A stretch of DNA of 64,000 nucleotides from an uncultured Clostridia bacterium (GCA_947644595.1 CANSAE010000004.1:1-64000), one strand, 5' to 3'. Counted from the stretch's first letter, positions 34,590 to 43,403 are shown. The notes: generated by a model from the sequence alone, not told the origin. Made by a program: numbers and translations.

Positions 34590-35807
34590 ATGGACTATCG
34601 AGTATGGATCATCTGCTTTTTTATCTTTGTCGCCACCATTTGTCTGTTGGCCGTGTCGGGGTTAATGTCCCGCCCCCGAAATATCGTGCTCTGCACCACC
34701 CTGACCGTACTAACGCTGGGACTCCGCATGTGGTGCCTGCCCCATATAACATTGGACTACACCAATTTTCTGTCCACCTGGATCCAATTCTTCCGAGACA
34801 ACGGCGGAGTATTCGCCTTGAAATACTCTGTGGGAAATTATAATGTACCGTATCTGTATTTTCTGTCTTTGTTCTCGTATTCTGATTTGTATGGGCTGTA
34901 TCAAATCAAGCTGCTGTCCATATTCTTTGATATCATTCTGGCCTGGGCGGGCATGAAGCTGGCAGGTGTATTCACCCAGGACACGGGCAAGCGGACGCTG
35001 GCTTTCTTCGGCATTTTGTTTTTGCCTACAGTCCTGCTCAACGGCGCCTATTGGGGGCAGTGCGACAGTATTTATATTGCTTTCGCTGTACTGGCCCTGT
35101 GGCTGGCCTTGACAGACCACCCGGCGCTTTCCATGATCTGCTTCGCAGTATCTTTCGGATTCAAGCTTCAAGCAATTTTTCTTCTGCCCATCATCGCCGT
35201 ACTGTGGTACCGGGGAAAATTCTCTCTGTGGCATGCGCTGATCTTTCCCGCCGCTTATTTGGTCCTGGTGCTTCCGGCCGTCTTGCTGGGGCGTCCACTG
35301 CTGGATACATTGACCCTGTATCTCAGCCAGGCCGGCAGCGTGGGCAGCGGATTGAATTACAATTCCCCGTCTGTGTTCGCCTTTTTCCTCCGGGACGGCA
35401 ATGTGAAACTATGGTCGATGCTGGGCATTCTCGCCGCCTTTGTATTTCTGCTGGCGGTGCTGATTTGGCTGTATAAAAAGCGCGGCAGCATCAACGATGA
35501 AGTGGTCCTTACCTCAGCGCTTCTGTTTGCGGTGGCGATCCCTTACCTCCTGCCCCACATGCATGACCGGTATTTCTTTGGCGCAGATGTATTGTCCTTG
35601 GTGTTTGCGGTTTCATTTCCCAAACTGTTTTTTGTTCCAGTCCTGTGTCAGTTCGCCTCTTTGTTGGGATACCACGCCTATCTGAAGGGACGGTACCTCT
35701 TTCCCATGAGTTACGGTGCCACCGCTCTCATCGTAGTCATCGTGGTACTCATCGCATTCATCATTTACCACTTCCCTGCCCAGCGCCGTCGAAAACGGCA
35801 TACATAA
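34590..35807 (+). CDS. Membrane glycosyltransferase-like protein (GT-C fold)
   Basis: 405 residues, strongly hydrophobic with about ten predicted membrane spans. The early loop GLRMWCLPHITLDYTNFLSTW carries the acidic DY of the first extracytoplasmic loop. GAYWGQCDSIYIAF (about residues 151-164) and PHMHDRYFFGADVLS (about 316-330) resemble conserved loops of GT-C enzymes such as ALG6/8-like and DUF2029-type mannosyl- or polyprenol-dependent transferases. It would transfer a sugar from a lipid carrier outside the membrane, perhaps in wall polysaccharide or protein glycosylation. The donor and acceptor are unknown. It is transcribed divergently from rpoB, with AAGGATGTG before the start, and ends at a strong terminator. 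Family membership is likely; the substrate is not inferable. Confidence 0.75.
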   Translation: MDYRVWIICFFIFVATICLLAVSGLMSRPRNIVLCTTLTVLTLGLRMWCLPHITLDYTNFLSTWIQFFRDNGGVFALKYSVGNYNVPYLYFLSLFSYSDLYGLYQIKLLSIFFDIILAWAGMKLAGVFTQDTGKRTLAFFGILFLPTVLLNGAYWGQCDSIYIAFAVLALWLALTDHPALSMICFAVSFGFKLQAIFLLPIIAVLWYRGKFSLWHALIFPAAYLVLVLPAVLLGRPLLDTLTLYLSQAGSVGSGLNYNSPSVFAFFLRDGNVKLWSMLGILAAFVFLLAVLIWLYKKRGSINDEVVLTSALLFAVAIPYLLPHMHDRYFFGADVLSLVFAVSFPKLFFVPVLCQFASLLGYHAYLKGRYLFPMSYGATALIVVIVVLIAFIIYHFPAQRRRKRHT

Positions 35808-35808
35808 A

Positions 35809-35841
35809 AAAACGCGCTCATCAAAAAGATGAGCGCGTTTT
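35809..35841. terminator. Bidirectional terminator between glycosyltransferase and tRNA-Gly
   Basis: A 14-base stem (AAAACGCGCTCATC and complement) closes on a 5-base loop. The plus strand has TTTT at the hairpin foot and the minus strand runs into seven T. It can end both the plus-strand glycosyltransferase transcript and the minus-strand tRNA. Confidence 0.85.
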
Positions 35842-35848
35842 GCTTTGG

Positions 35849-35919
35849 AGCGGATGATGGGAGTCGAACCCACCTCTAAAGCTTGGGAAGCTTTCATTCT
35901 ACCGATGAACTACATCCGC
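35849..35919 (-). tRNA. tRNA-Gly (anticodon CCC)
   Basis: A 71-base cloverleaf on the minus strand. The acceptor stem is GCGGATG with CATCCGC, the anticodon stem AAAGC/GCTTT encloses loop TTCCCAA, and the T arm is GTGGG-TTCGACT-CCCAT. The anticodon CCC lies at 35,885-35,887, reading GGG codons. The 3' CCA is not encoded (the next bases are CC then A-rich). Confidence 0.95.
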
Positions 35920-36019
35920 ATTTAAAATTGTAAGTCGTATTGTAGCATACTTTTTCTCCGATGGCAAGAGATTTTTTGTCAAACAACCCCGCCGCAGACG
36001 AACGGAGGGGCTGTTTTCT

Positions 36020-36538
36020 TTATTCTCTTGTCAACAATTCCATGATCTCCATATACAATTCCTCGCCCCGGGCGCGGAAATTTTTTTCGATCTGCCGGGC
36101 CCGACGTTCATCGCCCACCTGAGCAGCAAGGTGCAGCAGAGATGCTTCTCCATCAGACAACTGCAGTTCCACAACGCACCCCTGTGCCTGCATCGTATGC
36201 TTTGCCTGGATTAGCGCGTCCCGCTCCGCTTGCGCCGCCACGGGCCGGATCGCGGCCTGGGCCCGGGTCTGTACTGAAAGCGGCAGTCCCGTCTCCATCA
36301 CAGCACCATCCGTCCGGCCGCTGTCTGTGATGACATATTTTCCGCTTTCTTCCTCAATATGTCCCGTCGCCACCAAATCCGCCAGGCAGGTGGAAAAGCT
36401 GAAATAATCTACACCGCCATCGCAAAATACGATTTCCGCCAAGGCTTCCCGATCAATAGGCACCGGCAGGCGAGCCAACACATATAATATCAATATCTTA
36501 ACATCCAGCTGTTCCCGGATCAATCCCAGTTCGTCCAC
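36020..36538 (-). CDS. DUF4364 family protein
   Basis: 172 residues matching the clostridial DUF4364 family in length and pattern. The N-terminus (about residues 1-75) resembles a winged-helix fold: IREQLDVKILILYVLARLPVPIDREALAEIV, then FSFSTCLADLVATGHIEEESGKYVITDSG with a beta-wing at its end. The C-terminal half is a beta/alpha region ending in a charged helix (ARQIEKNFRARGEELYMEIMELL). A DNA-binding regulatory role is plausible from the fold; the target is unknown. It has its own promoter at 36,569-36,598 and stands alone, divergent from the conserved unknown gene at 36,677. Confidence 0.8.
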   Translation of the reverse strand: MDELGLIREQLDVKILILYVLARLPVPIDREALAEIVFCDGGVDYFSFSTCLADLVATGHIEEESGKYVITDSGRTDGAVMETGLPLSVQTRAQAAIRPVAAQAERDALIQAKHTMQAQGCVVELQLSDGEASLLHLAAQVGDERRARQIEKNFRARGEELYMEIMELLTRE

Positions 36539-36568
36539 AGACCCACCGCCTTTCCTTCTTATTATTTA

Positions 36569-36598
36569 ATTATAACGCATTTTTCGGAAATTGTCCAA
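36569..36598 (-). promoter_or_regulatory. Promoter for the DUF4364 gene
   Basis: On the minus strand there is a -35 TTGGAC (36,598-36,593), an 18-base spacer and a perfect -10 TATAAT (36,574-36,569), with the start codon about 30 bases further. No equally good promoter is visible for the divergent plus-strand gene. Confidence 0.65.
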
Positions 36599-36676
36599 AA
36601 AACTTTTTCACGCCACAGAAAACGGCGCATACACTGTAATGAAGTTCCTTCAAATACAATTCAGGAGGTATGAAAC

Positions 36677-37465
36677 ATGGCTGACCGAGTTGTTCCCGGT
36701 CCGGTTGAAAACAGCGCCCGCATCCGCGAGGCCGTCTGTATTCAAACCAGAAAGATTTTTGATAGCTGCAGAGATAAGGATTGCATCGAAGACTTGCGCG
36801 TCTACCCCACTGTTTCCTCTCAATCTTACATAGAGAGTGCTTTCAGTGTGCGGCCCAAATCTGCTGAGCTTCTGTACGCCAATGTAAACGTTGAGGAAAT
36901 GAGCTTTAACCGGGGATACTACACCGTAGATGTGACCTACTTCTACCGTGTCACCGGCGAGACCTTTCCCGGCAGCAACACCGTGCAGGGTTTGGCAGTA
37001 TTCGACAAGCGGGTGATGCTCTTCGGCAGCGAGGGCAGCGTTAAGACCTTCGCATCTGACGATTCCGCCCTGCCCGTAAGCGCAACATCTCCCATCGCAG
37101 TGGTGGATTCCGTGAATCCCGTAGCGCTGGCAATGAAGATCGTCGACGCCGACTGTCTGATGACCACGGAAGCCGAGCAACGGACCATCCCTCAGAATAT
37201 TCTGGATGTGTTCGGCGAAAATCTGGTTCTCACCGACGCGGCCAAGCGGCTGTACGTCACCCTGGGGCAGTTTTCCATCATCCGGCTGGAGCGGGACACC
37301 CAGCTACTCATCCCGGCCTACGACTACTGCATGCCGGACAAAGAGTGCGAAGGCTCCACCGACGACGACCCCTGCACCCTGTTTTCCAGAGTGCGCTTCC
37401 CCGTGGAGGAGTTTTTCCCGCCCGATACCGTGGAGCTGCCGGAAGATTACAGAAGTCTGCTGTAA
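36677..37465 (+). CDS. Conserved clostridial protein of unknown function
   Basis: 262 residues, start fixed by AGGAGG eight bases before ATG. There is no signal peptide or membrane span. Cysteines cluster at the N-terminus (CIQTRKIFDSCRDKDCIEDLRVYP) and near the C-terminus (YDYCMPDKECEGSTDDDPCTLF), which would suit metal binding or disulfides. The middle is beta-rich (YANVNVEEMSFNRGYYTVDVTYFYRVTGE). The overall impression is of an uncharacterised protein common in Clostridia, perhaps spore- or envelope-associated; I cannot assign a function. It is monocistronic and ends at a strong hairpin. Confidence 0.7.
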   Translation: MADRVVPGPVENSARIREAVCIQTRKIFDSCRDKDCIEDLRVYPTVSSQSYIESAFSVRPKSAELLYANVNVEEMSFNRGYYTVDVTYFYRVTGETFPGSNTVQGLAVFDKRVMLFGSEGSVKTFASDDSALPVSATSPIAVVDSVNPVALAMKIVDADCLMTTEAEQRTIPQNILDVFGENLVLTDAAKRLYVTLGQFSIIRLERDTQLLIPAYDYCMPDKECEGSTDDDPCTLFSRVRFPVEEFFPPDTVELPEDYRSLL

Positions 37466-37467
37466 GT

Positions 37468-37500
37468 CAAACAAGGGTGCCTGCCGGGCACCCTTGTTTG
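37468..37500 (+). terminator. Hairpin terminator after the conserved unknown gene
   Basis: A perfect 14-base stem (CAAACAAGGGTGCC and complement) with a TGCCG loop begins two bases after the stop codon. The downstream T-tract is weak, but the stem ends in TTGTTTG, which can serve as the U-rich part. Confidence 0.65.
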
Positions 37501-37555
37501 GGAATCTTGCGCTGCGTGCGCACGTCCCCCGGGACACACGCACTCCGCAAAAGGG

Positions 37556-37621
37556 ATTTTTTCGACAGCGAAGCCGCCGAAAAAATAAATTCCAATCTGT
37601 TTCGCCATCGCGATGGCGAAA
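37556..37621. repeat. Cluster of two hairpins in an intergenic stretch
   Basis: Between the two terminators lie an inverted repeat ATTTTTTCG...CGAAAAAAT (37,556-37,586) and a perfect 22-base palindrome centred on CCATCGCGATGG (37,600-37,621). No gene fits here. The density of dyads suggests a dispersed palindromic element or a small structured RNA; this cannot be decided from one copy. Confidence 0.45.
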
Positions 37622-37647
37622 TTCTGCGAAGCCGATGGCAAAACCAA

Positions 37648-37674
37648 CCCCGCAGTCTTGTTTCGACTGCGGGG
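37648..37674 (-). terminator. Terminator of the glmM-LbH operon
   Basis: A 10-base GC-rich stem (CCCCGCAGTC and complement) with a GAAACAA loop lies 12 bases beyond the stop of the minus-strand beta-helix gene. On that strand it is followed by TTGGTTTT, a modest U-tract. Confidence 0.65.
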
Positions 37675-37686
37675 AATTTCTTTGAT

Positions 37687-38352
37687 TCATACCTTCGGCA
37701 CGATATGTTCCTGATCCTTATACACACTCTCCTCCGGGATAACGCCCCGGACGCTGGACACGGGATACACATGGGTGCCCCGGCCCACCACCGTACCTGG
37801 GTTCAGCACGCTGTTGCAGCCGATCTCCACATGGTCCCCCAGAATTGCGCCGAATTTTTTGCGTCCGGTCTCGATGGGCGCAGCCCCCTTGACCACCACC
37901 AGAGTCTTGTCACTTTTCACATTGGAGGTGATGGCCCCGGCGCCCATGTGCGCCTTGTAGCCTAGGATAGAATCGCCCACATAGTTATAATGCGGCGTTT
38001 GCACATTGTCGAACAGCACCACGTTTTTCAGCTCCACGGAGTTACCCACCACGGCGTTTTTTCCCACGATGGCGCTGCCCCGGATGAACGCGCAGTGCCG
38101 CACCTCTACTCCGTGGTCGATGATACAGGGCGCTCCGATATACGCCGACGGAAAAATTTTCGCGTCCTTGGCGATCCACACCCCCTCCTCCGGGTGGTCG
38201 AACTCCTCCGCCGGGAGTGTGGGGCCGAGCTGGTAAATAAAATCGCTGATGTCCCCCAAAACCTCCCAAGGGTAGGTCTTGCCCGCGAACAGCTCTGCTG
38301 CGATGGTTTTGGACAGGTCCAGCAATCCGTCAATTTCCACGACTTTTTCCAT
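37687..38352 (-). CDS. Left-handed beta-helix protein, GlmU C-terminal-like
   Basis: 221 residues. A short helical N-terminus (residues 1-60) precedes hexapeptide-repeat coils (IAKDAKIFPSAYIGAPCIIDHGVEV..., then GSAIVGKNAVVGNS, GAGAITSNVKSDK, GDHVEIGCNSVLNPGTVVGRG). It resembles the acetyltransferase half of GlmU, and such proteins are often annotated as UDP-GlcNAc pyrophosphorylase, but no nucleotidyltransferase domain (GxGxRM) is present. The active-site region around NYVGDSILGYKAHMGAGAITSN is kept. It directly abuts glmM with no gap, which supports a role in amino-sugar nucleotide metabolism, perhaps acetylation of a sugar phosphate. The exact reaction is not proven. Confidence 0.8.
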   Translation of the reverse strand: MEKVVEIDGLLDLSKTIAAELFAGKTYPWEVLGDISDFIYQLGPTLPAEEFDHPEEGVWIAKDAKIFPSAYIGAPCIIDHGVEVRHCAFIRGSAIVGKNAVVGNSVELKNVVLFDNVQTPHYNYVGDSILGYKAHMGAGAITSNVKSDKTLVVVKGAAPIETGRKKFGAILGDHVEIGCNSVLNPGTVVGRGTHVYPVSSVRGVIPEESVYKDQEHIVPKV

Positions 38353-39702
38353 TTACTTCACCTTCACCAGATGACCGGTCTGCCGCATCGCGCCAATGAC
38401 GTAATCTACCTTTTCCGCGCAAAGTGCGTCGCTCGCGGCCTCCACCATGACGCGCAGCACCGGCTCCGTGCCGCTCTTGCGCAGCAAAATGCGGCCCTCG
38501 CCCGCCAGACTTTCCGTCACCGCTTCGGCGGCCTTCTGCACCGTGGGATCATTTAAAGTACCGTCCTTGTCATCCACAACCACGTTTTTCAACAGTTGCG
38601 GGTAGATGGTCAGCGGCGCGGTCAGGGCGGACAGCGGTAGTTTGCGGTCCAGCATCACCTGCATGACCTTGATGGCGGTGAGCAGACCGTCACCGGTGTT
38701 GGCGTATTTGCCGAAGATGATATGCCCGGACTGCTCGCCGCCGATCAGGTGGCCGTTATCCCGCATGTTTTCATACACAAAGCGGTCGCCAACGGCGGTC
38801 TTTTCATAGCCGATGCCCAGTGCATCCAAGGCCTTATACAGGCCGATGTTACTCATGACCGTGGTGACCACTTTCGTGTCACCCAGGCGTCCATGCTCGT
38901 GCATATGCCGGGCACAAATGTACATGATGCCATCACCGTCCACCACGGCGCCCTTCTCGTCCACCGCCAGACAGCGGTCCCCGTCCCCGTCAAAGGCAAA
39001 CCCCACGTCCAGGCCGTTGTCCACAACATATTTTTGCAGGTGCTCAATATGCGTGGACCCGGCATTTTCGTTGATATTCAGGCCGTCCGGCATATTGTTG
39101 ATAACAAAGGTTTCCGCCCCTAAGGCGTCAAAAATGCTCTTAGCCAACTGCCAAGTGCTGCCGTTGGCGCAGTCCAGGGCAATTTTTTTATCCTTATAAG
39201 AATGGGTCGCCAAGGAAATAAGATAGCCTATGTACCGATTACGTCCGGAAGAGTAATCAATGGTGCGGCCGATGTGTTCAGCGGTGGCCAAAGGGATCTC
39301 CATGCCGCCATCCAGATACGCCTCGATCTCGGCGATCATGGCGTCATCCATTTTCTCGCCGTGGCCGTTCATGAGCTTGATGCCGTTATCGTGATAGGGA
39401 TTGTGGCTGGCGGAGATCATCACGCCGCAGTCCAAATCGTCCGCCCGGACAATGTAGGACACGCTGGGCGTGGTCGTCACATGGAGCAGATACGCGTCGC
39501 CCCCCGCGGCGGTAATACCTGCGGACAGGGCGCACTCATACATATAACTGGAGCGGCGGGTATCCTTACCGATGGCGATCTGCGCCCGGTGCTCCTTGCC
39601 GAAATACCAACCCAAAAATTTCCCGATCTTAAACGCATGGTCCACGGTCAGGTCCACATTGGCCTCTCCCCGGAATCCGTCAGTACCGAAATATTTGGAC
39701 AT
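38353..39702 (-). CDS. glmM: Phosphoglucosamine mutase
   Basis: 449 residues from ATG 39,702 (MSKYFGTDGFRGEAN), chosen because GGAGG sits eight bases upstream. An in-frame start five codons earlier lacks this. GlmM converts glucosamine-6-phosphate to glucosamine-1-phosphate for UDP-GlcNAc, feeding peptidoglycan. The phosphoserine loop ISASHNP (S99), the metal-binding DGDGDR (238-243), the sugar-binding GGEQSGH and the C-terminal phosphate-binding RKSGTEP are all intact. It lies upstream of the beta-helix gene and 24 bases downstream of dapL, so two cell-wall precursor steps are encoded together. Confidence 0.95.
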   Translation of the reverse strand: MSKYFGTDGFRGEANVDLTVDHAFKIGKFLGWYFGKEHRAQIAIGKDTRRSSYMYECALSAGITAAGGDAYLLHVTTTPSVSYIVRADDLDCGVMISASHNPYHDNGIKLMNGHGEKMDDAMIAEIEAYLDGGMEIPLATAEHIGRTIDYSSGRNRYIGYLISLATHSYKDKKIALDCANGSTWQLAKSIFDALGAETFVINNMPDGLNINENAGSTHIEHLQKYVVDNGLDVGFAFDGDGDRCLAVDEKGAVVDGDGIMYICARHMHEHGRLGDTKVVTTVMSNIGLYKALDALGIGYEKTAVGDRFVYENMRDNGHLIGGEQSGHIIFGKYANTGDGLLTAIKVMQVMLDRKLPLSALTAPLTIYPQLLKNVVVDDKDGTLNDPTVQKAAEAVTESLAGEGRILLRKSGTEPVLRVMVEAASDALCAEKVDYVIGAMRQTGHLVKVK

Positions 39703-39726
39703 TGAAAAAGCCTCCAAATCGAAAGT

Positions 39727-40938
39727 TTACAGGATTTTTTTGATGCGTTCCACCGCTTCTTTGGTCTGCTCCGTCTCTCCGAAGCCGGTCAGGCGGATGT
39801 AGCCCTCTCCGCTGGGGCCGAAGCCCGCGCCGGGCGTGGTGACCACATTGCCCACCGTGAGCAGCCGGTCAAAGAAGTCCCAGGAGCCCACGCTCTCCGG
39901 TGTTGCCGCCCAGACATAGGGAGAATTCACCCCGCCGTAGACCGTCAAACCCGCAGCCTCCAAGCCTTCCCGGATAATGCGGGCATTTTCCAGATAATGG
40001 TCGATGACCGCCTTTACTTCCCGCTTGCCCTGTTCGGTATAGATGGCCTGGGCCCCCCGCTGGATGACATAGGGACAGCCGTTGTATTTCGTGCTCTGCC
40101 GGCGCAGCCACAATTCACCCAAAGAAACGCCGTTCACCTTCAGTTCCTTGGGGATGACGGTATAGGCGCACCGGGTGCCGGTGAAACCGGCAGTCTTGGA
40201 ATAGCTGCGGAATTCGATGGCGCAGGTCTTGGCCCCGGGAATCTCATAGATGCTGTGGGGGATGCCCGGTTCCCGGATGAACGCTTCATAAGCGGAATCA
40301 TATAAAATCACGCTTCCGTGCTCGTTGGCGTAGTCCACCCAAAGCTGAAGCTGGGCCTTCGTCGCCGCCATGCCCGTGGGGTTATTGGGGAAGCACAGGT
40401 AAATCATATCCGGCACACGGTCCGGCAAGGCCGGGAAAAAGCCGTTTTCCGCGGTACAGGGCATATAGACCAGGTTCGTCCATTTCTCCCCGTCATAGTC
40501 CCCCGCCCGGCCTGCCATGGCGTTGGCGTCCACATACACGGGGTACACCGGGTCGCACACGGCCACAACGTTTTGTTCCGAGAAAATATCCCCGATGTTG
40601 CCGCAGTCACTTTTTGCGCCGTCGGAGACGTAAATTTCCTCCGGGCTGAGCGTCACGCCGTAGGGAGCGTAATCATGGGTCACGATGTCTTTTCGCAGAA
40701 AGTCGTAGCCCTCGTAGGGACCGTAGCCCATGAAGGTTTCCGCGCTCCCCATCTCGTCCACAGCCTTGTGCATAGCCTGAATGACAGAGGGCACCAAAGG
40801 CATGGTTACGTCACCAATGCCCAGCTTGATGAGCTTTTGATCCGGATTGGCCGCCTGATAAGCCGCGGTACGCCGGCCAATCTCCGCAAACAGGTAGCTT
40901 CCCGGGAGTTTCTGAAAATTCTCGTTGATTTTTGCCAT
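39727..40938 (-). CDS. dapL: LL-diaminopimelate aminotransferase
   Basis: 403 residues. DapL makes LL-diaminopimelate directly from tetrahydrodipicolinate and glutamate, bypassing the acyl-intermediate steps of the DapD/C/E route. The PLP-binding lysine is K248 in SYSKTAGFTG. Other family marks are KLIKLGIGDVTMPL, FMGYGPYEGYDFLR, FPNNPTGMAATK and the C-terminal TPGAGFGPSGEGYIRLT. It lies 26 bases downstream of dapF, giving two consecutive steps of the lysine/meso-diaminopimelate pathway, and upstream of glmM. The start is supported by the conserved INENFQKLPGSYLF N-terminus. Confidence 0.95.
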   Translation of the reverse strand: MAKINENFQKLPGSYLFAEIGRRTAAYQAANPDQKLIKLGIGDVTMPLVPSVIQAMHKAVDEMGSAETFMGYGPYEGYDFLRKDIVTHDYAPYGVTLSPEEIYVSDGAKSDCGNIGDIFSEQNVVAVCDPVYPVYVDANAMAGRAGDYDGEKWTNLVYMPCTAENGFFPALPDRVPDMIYLCFPNNPTGMAATKAQLQLWVDYANEHGSVILYDSAYEAFIREPGIPHSIYEIPGAKTCAIEFRSYSKTAGFTGTRCAYTVIPKELKVNGVSLGELWLRRQSTKYNGCPYVIQRGAQAIYTEQGKREVKAVIDHYLENARIIREGLEAAGLTVYGGVNSPYVWAATPESVGSWDFFDRLLTVGNVVTTPGAGFGPSGEGYIRLTGFGETEQTKEAVERIKKIL

Positions 40939-40964
40939 GGTCGTTCTCTCCGTATCCTTATATC

Positions 40965-41798
40965 TTATTCGTCGATCTCGCCGTCAAATACCATAACAGC
41001 AGGCCCCGTCATATAAATCAGGTTTTCCGCCCGGTCCCATTCGATTTCCAGCTCGCCGCCCCGGAGCAACATTTTTACCTTGGGCGCAGACTTGCCGCAA
41101 ACCACCGCCGCCGCCAGACTGGCGCTGGACCCGGAGCCGCAGGCCAACGTCTCGCCGCTGCCCCGCTCCCATACCCGCATTTTCAGCGTATGGTCGTCAA
41201 TCACCTGGACAAACTCCGTGTTCACCTGCTCTGGGAACATGGGATGGTTTTCAAAGCCGGGACCGATCTCTTCCAGATCCAGCCAATCCACGTTATCCAC
41301 AAATACCACCGCATGGGGGTTGCCCATGGACACACAGGTAGCTTCCCACCGCACGCCGGAAACCTCAATGGGCCTTTTGATGAAATTTTCCCCCTCCGCT
41401 TTCACGGGAATCAGCTCCGGACGGAATTCCGGTGCGCCCATGCACACCCGGACGGTTTTCACTTTGCCGTTTTCCACCATGAGCTTCAGGGTTTTCACGC
41501 CGCTTCCGGTCTCAATGGTGAGCTCAGTCTTGTCGGTCATCCCCCGGTCGTAGACGTATTTCGCCACACAGCGGATACCGTTGCCACACATTTTGCCCTG
41601 GGAACCGTCGGCATTATACATATCCATTTTAAAGTCCGCCACATCGGACCGGTCAATGCAGATCAGTCCATCCGCGCCGATGCCGAAGTGCCGGTCAGAC
41701 ACTTTCTTGGCCAGGGCCGGACGGTCTGCAACAGATGTTCCGGTGGTGTCTACATAGACATAATCATTGCCGCAGCCATGCATTTTTGTAAACTTCAT
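40965..41798 (-). CDS. dapF: Diaminopimelate epimerase
   Basis: 277 residues. It interconverts LL- and meso-diaminopimelate by a two-base mechanism. The catalytic cysteines are C71 in MCGNGIRC and C220 in LACGSGSSA. The N-terminal FTKMHGCGNDYVYVD, FGIGADGL and the GNPHAVVF loop are standard for the family. It is the first gene of the dapF-dapL-glmM-LbH run. A TGGAGG ribosome-binding site precedes the ATG. The 92-base gap to the divergent DUF421 gene must hold promoters for both directions; TATAGT near 41,852 is a possible -10 but I could not settle its -35. Confidence 0.96.
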   Translation of the reverse strand: MKFTKMHGCGNDYVYVDTTGTSVADRPALAKKVSDRHFGIGADGLICIDRSDVADFKMDMYNADGSQGKMCGNGIRCVAKYVYDRGMTDKTELTIETGSGVKTLKLMVENGKVKTVRVCMGAPEFRPELIPVKAEGENFIKRPIEVSGVRWEATCVSMGNPHAVVFVDNVDWLDLEEIGPGFENHPMFPEQVNTEFVQVIDDHTLKMRVWERGSGETLACGSGSSASLAAAVVCGKSAPKVKMLLRGGELEIEWDRAENLIYMTGPAVMVFDGEIDE

Positions 41799-41890
41799 AA
41801 TAAAACCTCCATTTTCGGGTCAATGGTATTTTATGGACCATTCCGGGGATACTATACAAACTTTAGTATTCGGGAAAGGGTGATTTACGT

Positions 41891-42571
41891 TTGGCGATCA
41901 TCATGCTCCGTACACTCATCATCTATCTGGCGCTGCTGCTGTCCATGAGAATGATGGGAAAACGGCAGATCGGGGAACTGGAGATCTCAGAATTGGTAAC
42001 AGCGGTACTCATTGCAGACTTTGCCGCCATTCCGTTGCAGGATATCGGAATTCCCATGATCAATGGGCTGATTCCCTTAATTTTACTGCTTTGCTTTGAA
42101 ATTCTGGTCACCGGTGCCTTCACAAAAAGCGTGCGTTTTCGTCAAATCCTGTGTGGTACGCCCAGCATGTTGGTGCATCGGGGGAAAATCGATCAGGCAG
42201 AGATGCGGAAAAACCGCTTCACATTGGATGAACTCTACGAGGAGCTGCGCCAGCAGGGGGTCACGGACCTGTCCACCATTGAATACGCCATACTGGAAAC
42301 CAGCGGGGCTCTGAACGTAGTCCTTTTCCCATCGGAACAGCCTCCCACCTGTGCGCAGATGGGGATCGACACTCCGTCTGCCAGTTATCCCACCATTGTC
42401 ATCAACGAAGGCCGGGTGCTCAGCAACAATTTAGCTTTGTTGGGTCTGGATGATCACTGGCTCCGTCAGGAACTGAAAAACCGAAAAATCAAATCTCCAA
42501 AAGATGTATACCTGCTCAGTGTGGACGATTTGGGGAATATCTATCTGGCAATGCGGGAGGCTGCTCCATGA
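41891..42571 (+). CDS. DUF421 membrane protein (YetF/YcaP type)
   Basis: 226 residues. Three hydrophobic segments fill the first 85 residues (IIYLALLLSMRMMGKRQIGELEISELVTAVLIADFAAIPLQ is the conserved family start). A cytoplasmic domain follows with RKNRFTLDELYEELRQQGVTDLSTIEYAILETSGALNV. The family is common in spore-formers and its role is not well defined, possibly envelope or spore related. TTG at 41,891 gives the family-length N-terminus, with ATG at 41,903 an alternative. It overlaps the DUF4363 start by four bases, a pairing often seen in Clostridia. Confidence 0.88.
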   Translation: MAIIMLRTLIIYLALLLSMRMMGKRQIGELEISELVTAVLIADFAAIPLQDIGIPMINGLIPLILLLCFEILVTGAFTKSVRFRQILCGTPSMLVHRGKIDQAEMRKNRFTLDELYEELRQQGVTDLSTIEYAILETSGALNVVLFPSEQPPTCAQMGIDTPSASYPTIVINEGRVLSNNLALLGLDDHWLRQELKNRKIKSPKDVYLLSVDDLGNIYLAMREAAP

Positions 42572-42948
42572 AAAAAGAATTCTTTGCCCTGATGATCATC
42601 CTCGCGCTGATCGTCGGCGCGGTGATAAACGTGATACACATCCGCTCCCTGTCCGCCGATATCACTGGCCATATCCAGCAAACCCAAAGCTGCTGCCGCC
42701 GGGCTGATTTCGACGGTGCTACAGCCGCGCTCCGAAAGGGCCTGGACCACTGGCTGGAAGCAGACGGCTACACCCATATTTTCATCCGCCACTCGGAAAT
42801 TGACAGTACCTCCGACGCTTTTTATGATGTGCTCTCTGCCCTCAACGAGGAAGATGCAGATGGGGCCGTCTCCGCCTGTGAGAAGCTGCAATATCACATC
42901 GACAGCATCGTTTCCATGGAGCACGTTACGCTCCGAAGTGTGTTTTAA
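42568..42948 (+). CDS. DUF4363 family protein
   Basis: 126 residues with one N-terminal membrane anchor ([21 protein letters not shown]) and a helical extracytoplasmic domain ([53 protein letters not shown]). It matches DUF4363 in length and neighbour. The start overlaps the DUF421 stop by four bases (ATGA), indicating coupled translation and a joint function with that membrane protein. Its stop overlaps the end of the convergent nrdR gene by four bases with no terminator between them. The function is unknown. Confidence 0.85.
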   Translation: MKKEFFALMIILALIVGAVINVIHIRSLSADITGHIQQTQSCCRRADFDGATAALRKGLDHWLEADGYTHIFIRHSEIDSTSDAFYDVLSALNEEDADGAVSACEKLQYHIDSIVSMEHVTLRSVF

Positions 42949-43403
42949 TGCCCAATTTCCAGTAATTTGGACAATTCGTCCATGAACGTGTTGATATCCT
43001 TAAACTGGCGATACACGGAGGCAAAGCGGACATAGGCCACCTGGTCCACATCCTTCAGCCGCTCCATCACCAGGTTCCCGACTTCCTCAGAGCTGATCTC
43101 ATGCTCCAGCTTGCCCATCAATTCCTGCTCAATATCATCCGCAATCTTCTCGATATCCTGCAGGGCCACCGGGCGTTTTTCGCAGGCCCGAAGCATTCCG
43201 TTGATGAGCTTGATACGGTCAAAGGTCTGACGGCTGCCATCCCGCTTGACCACCACCAGGGGCATACGCTCCACCGTCTCATAGGTGGTAAAGCGCTTCT
43301 GGCACTTCAGACACTCTCTCCGCCGACGGATAGATACGCCTTCATCCGCAGGACGGGAGTCGATGACTTTGCTTTCTCCATGAGCGCAGAACGGACATTT
43401 CAT
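42945..43403 (-). CDS. nrdR: Transcriptional repressor NrdR
   Basis: 152 residues. The N-terminal zinc ribbon has CPFC and CLKC pairs ([22 protein letters not shown]...[16 protein letters not shown]). The ATP-cone domain follows ([30 protein letters not shown]). NrdR senses dATP/ATP and represses ribonucleotide reductase genes. AAGGAGG lies upstream of the ATG, and a promoter overlapping a likely NrdR box at 43,437-43,475 suggests self-regulation. It is the last host gene before the prophage. Confidence 0.95.
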   Translation of the reverse strand: MKCPFCAHGESKVIDSRPADEGVSIRRRRECLKCQKRFTTYETVERMPLVVVKRDGSRQTFDRIKLINGMLRACEKRPVALQDIEKIADDIEQELMGKLEHEISSEEVGNLVMERLKDVDQVAYVRFASVYRQFKDINTFMDELSKLLEIGH

